Assembly: GCA_038373865.1 (NCBI GenBank)
Contig: JAXGGA010002819.1
Span: forward strand, 1 to 64,000
Direction of reading: 5' to 3'
Source: Uloborus plumipes
Taxonomy: Eukaryota; Arthropoda; Arachnida; Araneae; Uloboridae
Length of the DNA: 64,000 nucleotides
Position 1 is the first letter of the stretch. Each line of letters begins with the position of its first letter. Made by a program: the position numbers and the translations under genes. Below the pieces are notes generated by a model, which saw only the letters and a program-made list of their open reading frames with translations, was not told where the DNA came from and searched no databases. Positions 59,447 to 64,000 of the stretch are shown in pieces.

Positions 59447-62400
59447 TACAATTATGAAACTTTTTCTAGACTTTCGCAAAAAAAGATTTTCTAAATGTAA
59501 TTGGGTCAACTAGCAGTTTTATCGAATACGAATCATAACAATGAACGAAAAAGCGGTTTGGTTAAAAACCAAAACTAAGAACTAAATTGTTGCAGTATGT
59601 CGTGTTAGTAATTTTTCTCTAAAACTTTTTATGCTGTGCGTTAATAAAACTTAACAATTAATTAAAATGAATAAGAAAAAAAAATATTTTTTTTCGCATT
59701 GGATATTTATAAAACTAAGGATATGAATATCGTACTGAATATTTGATCATCTATCATCATTATCTGTAGTTATTATTTAACTTACTGGAATTTTCTTAAA
59801 CGGCATTAAATGTCTGACCATCATAGACGCACAATAAGAGTATTTTGTTGATAGTAACTGCTAATTCTGAAAAATATTTATGATCGAGACATTCATAAAC
59901 ACTATGAAAGTAAAATTTCAAAAATATTAACATCAAATTATTAATTAGTTTCAGTTGAAAAGTTCAATTCCCTGGTGTTGGAAAGGTATATTATACATGT
60001 AACACAAATTCCTCAGGTAAAAGTATTCATTCACACAAAAAAGTAGGAACATTCATACGTTATACCTGAGAATGCATCATGTTATACTTCAGTTTGTTAA
60101 ACTGTTTCATTTTTAGTATAAATTATTTACTTGATCGCTGTCATTGCCAGAATATTATCAATTACACCAGTCATAAAGTAATGCACAGCCGTTTAAAAAA
60201 GAAAAACATTTTTAAACTTATCCCACTCTGTTGTATTGTTGAGTATTTTTTAACTGCTGCAATAAAGTGTCAAAGTTTAACAGTTTCAAAAACGTCAAAG
60301 GAAGGAAAAGGGACAATTCATACAGCAAAATAGCATTAGTGAGTGTATTGGTTATGCGTTAGTAGAATTCATACGTACATGACGCTTTATTACATGATTG
60401 TCAAAATGAACCTTAAAAATGTCTTTGAAAAAACTTAGGATGACAATAGAAGTTAATTTTTAAAATAAAATAATTAAAGTGTTATTGTTTGCTCCAAAAC
60501 TTACAAGTTTAAATACTTGGATACTGAACATATACATTTCCATAATCTCAATATGCGTTGAACGTAAATAACATTCGAAAATATCCTTTAATAACAAGAT
60601 TTACCAATTATTGTAGTTGTACAACCGGTATATTCCACTTTTTAATAACTGCTCTATTTTCTACGTATTGCAGTCGTTTCTTAAACAGTGCTATTAGACA
60701 ATAGTTTATTTCAAGATAAAATGTATCGGTAATTCTGTAAGTACTACTTCTGACTCATTTTACTTCTCTGAGTTTGTAAAGTCAGTTTCTGAAAAGTCTT
60801 CTTTGTAGTAAAATTAATAGTTTTGTTTGCTTATCTTCCAAAATCAGTTTAATTTGTAATAACACAAACTATAAATAACGCTGTTTACTATCAAAAAGTG
60901 TATTGAAACCAATATTAGAGAATTCTTAGATAGATTAGATAGAGAATTCTTAGATAGATTCTCTAGAGATTTAAGAATTCTTTATAAATATCTATATTCC
61001 GTCTATATAAGAATATTTGCATGCTGAAAATATAATCGTGGGCAAAGCTTTTGTTTTTCAATGTTTTTGTATAGTTGGCTTTGTTTTCTATATTTAAAGT
61101 ACCAAGAATAAAACACTGCATTATAACCCATTTTTTGCCAATAAATATTTTATGACAGAAATATATATCTTTTAAAAACAAATACGGTAACTTAAAAAAA
61201 AAAACGTGTATTGGCCATATCTTCATAATTTAAGGACTTGACTTTTTCAGAGATAAATTTTAAAAAAGGTTTTCAAACAAGCATACAAAATAATGTATTG
61301 AATAAGTATGATATGCAAAAACTAAGGAGTAATTTATGACATTGATGACTTAGTTCTTTCTTTCTTTTTTTTTTTTTTTTTTTTTTTTTTGCAAGTACCA
61401 ATGTGATTTGCAATAGAGAAAAAAATATTTGAATATCGCTATATTCCCTAATTCGTAAACTTTCTTGTGTTGCTGTAACAATGATTTGTTATTGTTCGTA
61501 AAATACGTTGTGCTGTAAGAGAAAAAAGGTTAGTTCATTGCAAAAGAATGCGTTCCTCAGTTTCTAAAATGTTTGATAGACTTTTCATACCAATTTCATA
61601 ATTTGTCTTTTTAAGTACTAATGACAAAAAAAATCATTTTTATTGAAAAATATAAACCAAAAAGTATTGCATCCTGTTAACAAACTTGATAACGAATAAG
61701 CGCAAATACATAACCCATAATTTCTAAAGTTCTAAGAAAATTCAGCGTTTAATGGAGAATGTGCTAAATATTGTTGCAAGAGCTTTGATTAAGTCAAACC
61801 GGTAATTCATAGCATAATATAAAATATTCATTACGCAGTATCTTGTTCTGTGAAGAAAAAAAATGGTAAGTACAAGTAGAACGGACAAATGAAACTGAAA
61901 TGTTTTTTTTTTTTCAATACATTGTTTTTCTCTGTATTATTTGACACGCTTTAAAGATTAATCTTATGATTATCGGGTAGATTGATCAACTCGATTTAAG
62001 GTGGAAAATTTACAAGCACCATTGAGAGGAAAGTCCGATTTAACTCAACACACATGCCGTAAAACCGTTCATAGAGCAGGCAGCCATTAACAACACACAT
62101 TCACACAGAGAAATAACAAGGACAGAAAAGAGAAAAAGTACATCCGTGCCCAAGCCGGAATTCAAACCCGGGGCCTTCCCATTCCGGTCAGACTTCTTTG
62201 ACCACTAGGCAATGTTGTTGGATAGCCTATTCATGTAAACCTCTTTAACAATTCCAAAAATTTCACCGTACAAATATATGTTAACTATATAACGTGGATC
62301 ATTTTAGGTTTTCGACTAATATATGCTATAAATAATACTTGTTGTAGCTATGAAGCAGCTTTAGTCCAGCAATCATGTATCCAATTTCTTTCTTTTTTGT

Positions 62401-62605
62401 ATGAAAGGTAAATCACGTAAAATTATGAAGACCGTTTATTGAGTTAAGTACTGAAAAAATAGATATTACCGAAATGAAGATTTAAATAAATAACATGTTT
62501 CAATTGTGTATACTTTGTTTGTTTGTGTTTATTATGTAACTTTGTTATTACATATCCGTAACATTGTAATGGAAAATAAATACAGTCAAAACATATTATT
62601 CATAC
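59447..62605 (-). other. Spacer between cassette 10 and cassette 9
   Basis: 3.2 kb of AT-rich sequence, the largest spacer. It holds a short GATAGAGAATTCTTA duplication near 60910-60960, a T tract near 61363-61390 and the SINE at 62030-62222. I see no exon, and no further promoter element. Confidence 0.6.
62030..62222 (-). mobile_element. tRNA-derived SINE
   Basis: The minus strand has an A-box-like TTGCCTAGTGG (62202-62212) and a B-box-like GGGTTTGAATTCC (62157-62169) at tRNA-like spacing. An unrelated tail follows with TCTGTGTGAATGTGTGTTG. The tRNA part does not fold as a clean functional tRNA, so a SINE is the better reading. The 3' limit is approximate. Confidence 0.7.
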
Positions 62606-62755
62606 CATGTACTATTAACATGACAGCTTTTTGAATAGAAGTGGAACCATCATTTGCAGCTTCGCATACATAAGATCCTGCATTCTCTTTGCTCACAGGG
62701 TTAAAAACCAATGTCCCATTCGCTGTAGATATTATGCTTTGTTGTCTTGTCTCAC
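62606..62755 (-). CDS. sDscam: Cassette 10 Ig2b exon (rest of cassette off window)
   Basis: 150 bp, phase 1-1. It starts GETRQQSIISTANGTLVF, has the cysteine in AGSYVCEAANDG and ends LIVHG, with donor GTATGAATA. The acceptor TTTTTTGAAG is less typical. No Ig2a exon lies between here and 64000, so the Ig2 intron exceeds 1.24 kb. Confidence 0.9.
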
Positions 62756-64000
62756 CTTCAAAAAATAGCAAATATGCAAATATTTTTTAATGTGCCATAA
62801 AAAAGAAATTGATATTCAAACAAAATGATATTGTGTAAGAAAGGAAGTAAAATATGTGATCAAGATCGTGAAAGATTATTGATTTTGCAGTGAAATTGTT
62901 TCGAACTTAGTGTTTCAATATAATATTTCAATAGTAAAAACAACAACATTAAATTAAATATCATCGCAATATTTTCAATCTGAAAGCTTGAAAATATTAG
63001 GTTATCTTATGGGAAAACTCATAAAATTGCATGTTTAAAAAAATAGAAATTTTAGAAGCTCTTAACTAAACTTAGAATTAAAAAAAATATACAACATTTT
63101 TAGAAAAGATGTTACGCGAAAGCAAGTTTTAAGACATGCTAGGTCAGGACACATCAGCTACCCTTTTGGACAGTGGGAAATCTTTTTATTAATTTTATTA
63201 TGTCTCTTGGATTCTATATCAAATGACTTAAAGTTTCTGTAGGATATTATGTAACGTCTATCAATTTTGCTTTTAAGTAACACAGTAGTATTTTGAAAAT
63301 AAAAAAAATCAAGAAAATTGTAAAAAAATACGTCATCGATCCTACCTATTATTCTAATCTTTTAATAAACTACGGCATGCAATCACGCCATTTATAACTA
63401 TAAAATTATTATCCACTAAGAATGATAAAATCTAGAAAGCTAGAGAGGAAAAAACGCACCGCCAAAACATGCAACTCTATCTTCTTTTGGCTAGAATAAA
63501 AAGGTTGCACATACAATAAAACCTAATTAATTCCAACTAAAAGGGAAGTCAGGACTTACGAATTTATTAAAGTAAGGATTAAATAAAAACCTATAAATTA
63601 AGTCAAGGCACATAAGAAAACAACAGTGCACAGTAGAATGGTATTTCCAATTCAAGAGAATGAATCAAAAAAGTTGCATATAAGAACGAGTAACAAAATC
63701 CTGCTTAAAAATAAATATTATTCATATGGCTGTCCAGACTTAGCAAAATCCGGCTTAGTAGGGTCCTGCTTAGTGAGAGTTTACTGTATAATAAGACAGG
63801 GAGCACCAACACCCAATGTTTTCGAGAAAAATTAAACACAAAATGGAGTAATGGGAGATCAAATTAATGTGATGTTGTATTTTTAATGTTTTCTACTGTT
63901 ATGATAAATCTCTACAGATGAGAACCAAAATGATGCAACACTAAATAATGTGTTTCGAAGAAATTATCTACCCAGACATCAAAAGTGTCACCAGTAGGCT
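62756..64000 (-). other. Ig2 intron of cassette 10 (partial)
   Basis: AT-rich intron. From about 63700 to 63790 the sequence CTTAGTAGGGTCCTGCTTAG followed by GAGAGTTTACTGTA looks like a pogo/Tigger-type transposon end. No exon is seen. Confidence 0.55.
63700..63790. mobile_element. Possible pogo/Tigger-like transposon terminus
   Basis: The complement reads TACAGTAAACTCTCACTAAG, then repeated CTTAGC-type phrases, as in many pogo-family inverted repeats. The other end was not identified with confidence. Confidence 0.35.

Noticed and set aside
62157..62212. Genuine tRNA gene
   Set aside because: Boxes A and B are present but the flanks do not form an acceptor stem and a SINE-like tail follows.

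Overview
This window is AT-rich animal DNA that looks like a chelicerate arthropod, probably an arachnid. It has long AT-rich introns, abundant (TA)n arrays and many DNA-transposon remnants. Nearly all real coding sequence lies on the minus strand and belongs to one gene: a shortened Dscam (sDscam, beta-type layout) with tandem 5' variable cassettes. The identification rests on domain content. The variable exons encode two Ig domains that resemble Dscam Ig7 (Ig1, PKIQPFQFP-type start) and Ig8 (Ig2, APPxW start). The shared downstream exons encode a domain that resembles Dscam Ig9 (VPARF start).

Layout, in the direction of transcription (high to low coordinates): a partial cassette 10 (only its last exon, 62606-62755), then nine complete cassettes numbered here by nearness to the constant exons: 9 (59.4-55.3 kb), 8 (54.4-49.8), 7 (49.0-43.9), 6 (43.0-39.0), 5 (38.8-35.8), 4 (34.6-24.9), 3 (23.1-14.4), 2 (13.8-9.0) and 1 (7.5-3.5). 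The first constant Ig domain follows, split over two exons (2675-2528 and 500-352). The rest of the receptor (expected FNIII repeats, membrane segment and cytoplasmic tail) lies off the left edge. A standard cassette has a promoter element, a signal-peptide exon, an Ig1 exon of 276-285 bp, an Ig2 first-half exon of 117-120 bp and an Ig2 second-half exon of 147-171 bp, all joined in phase 1. Each cassette can therefore supply a complete alternative N-terminus for the same constant receptor.

The most interesting signal is a near-identical element 150-230 bp upstream of eight of the nine signal-peptide ATGs. Read in the sense direction it is CCNNNAYGTGGCGCTAGTTG. It agrees with the CTCF consensus at nearly every informative position and always points the same way. 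This is the arrangement of the CTCF-bound conserved sequence element (CSE) at vertebrate clustered-protocadherin promoters. Cassette 1, nearest the constant exons, departs in three ways: its element is degenerate, its signal-peptide exon is the longest, and its Ig2 is one uninterrupted, more GC-rich exon. That recalls the C-type isoforms of the protocadherin clusters.

Introns and inter-cassette spacers hold mobile DNA: an apparently intact Tc1-like transposon (14.7-16.1 kb), large fold-back elements (16.2-17.0, 27.0-27.7, 31.1-32.7 kb), a hAT-like element carrying a nested fold-back (30.8-32.9 kb), two piggyBac-like MITEs with TTAA flanks (50.2 and 58.1 kb), several TA-flanked MITEs, a tRNA-derived SINE (62.1 kb), minisatellites and (TA)n tracts. 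I see no rRNA, CRISPR or prokaryotic features. All statements come from reading the sequence; no searches or alignments were run.
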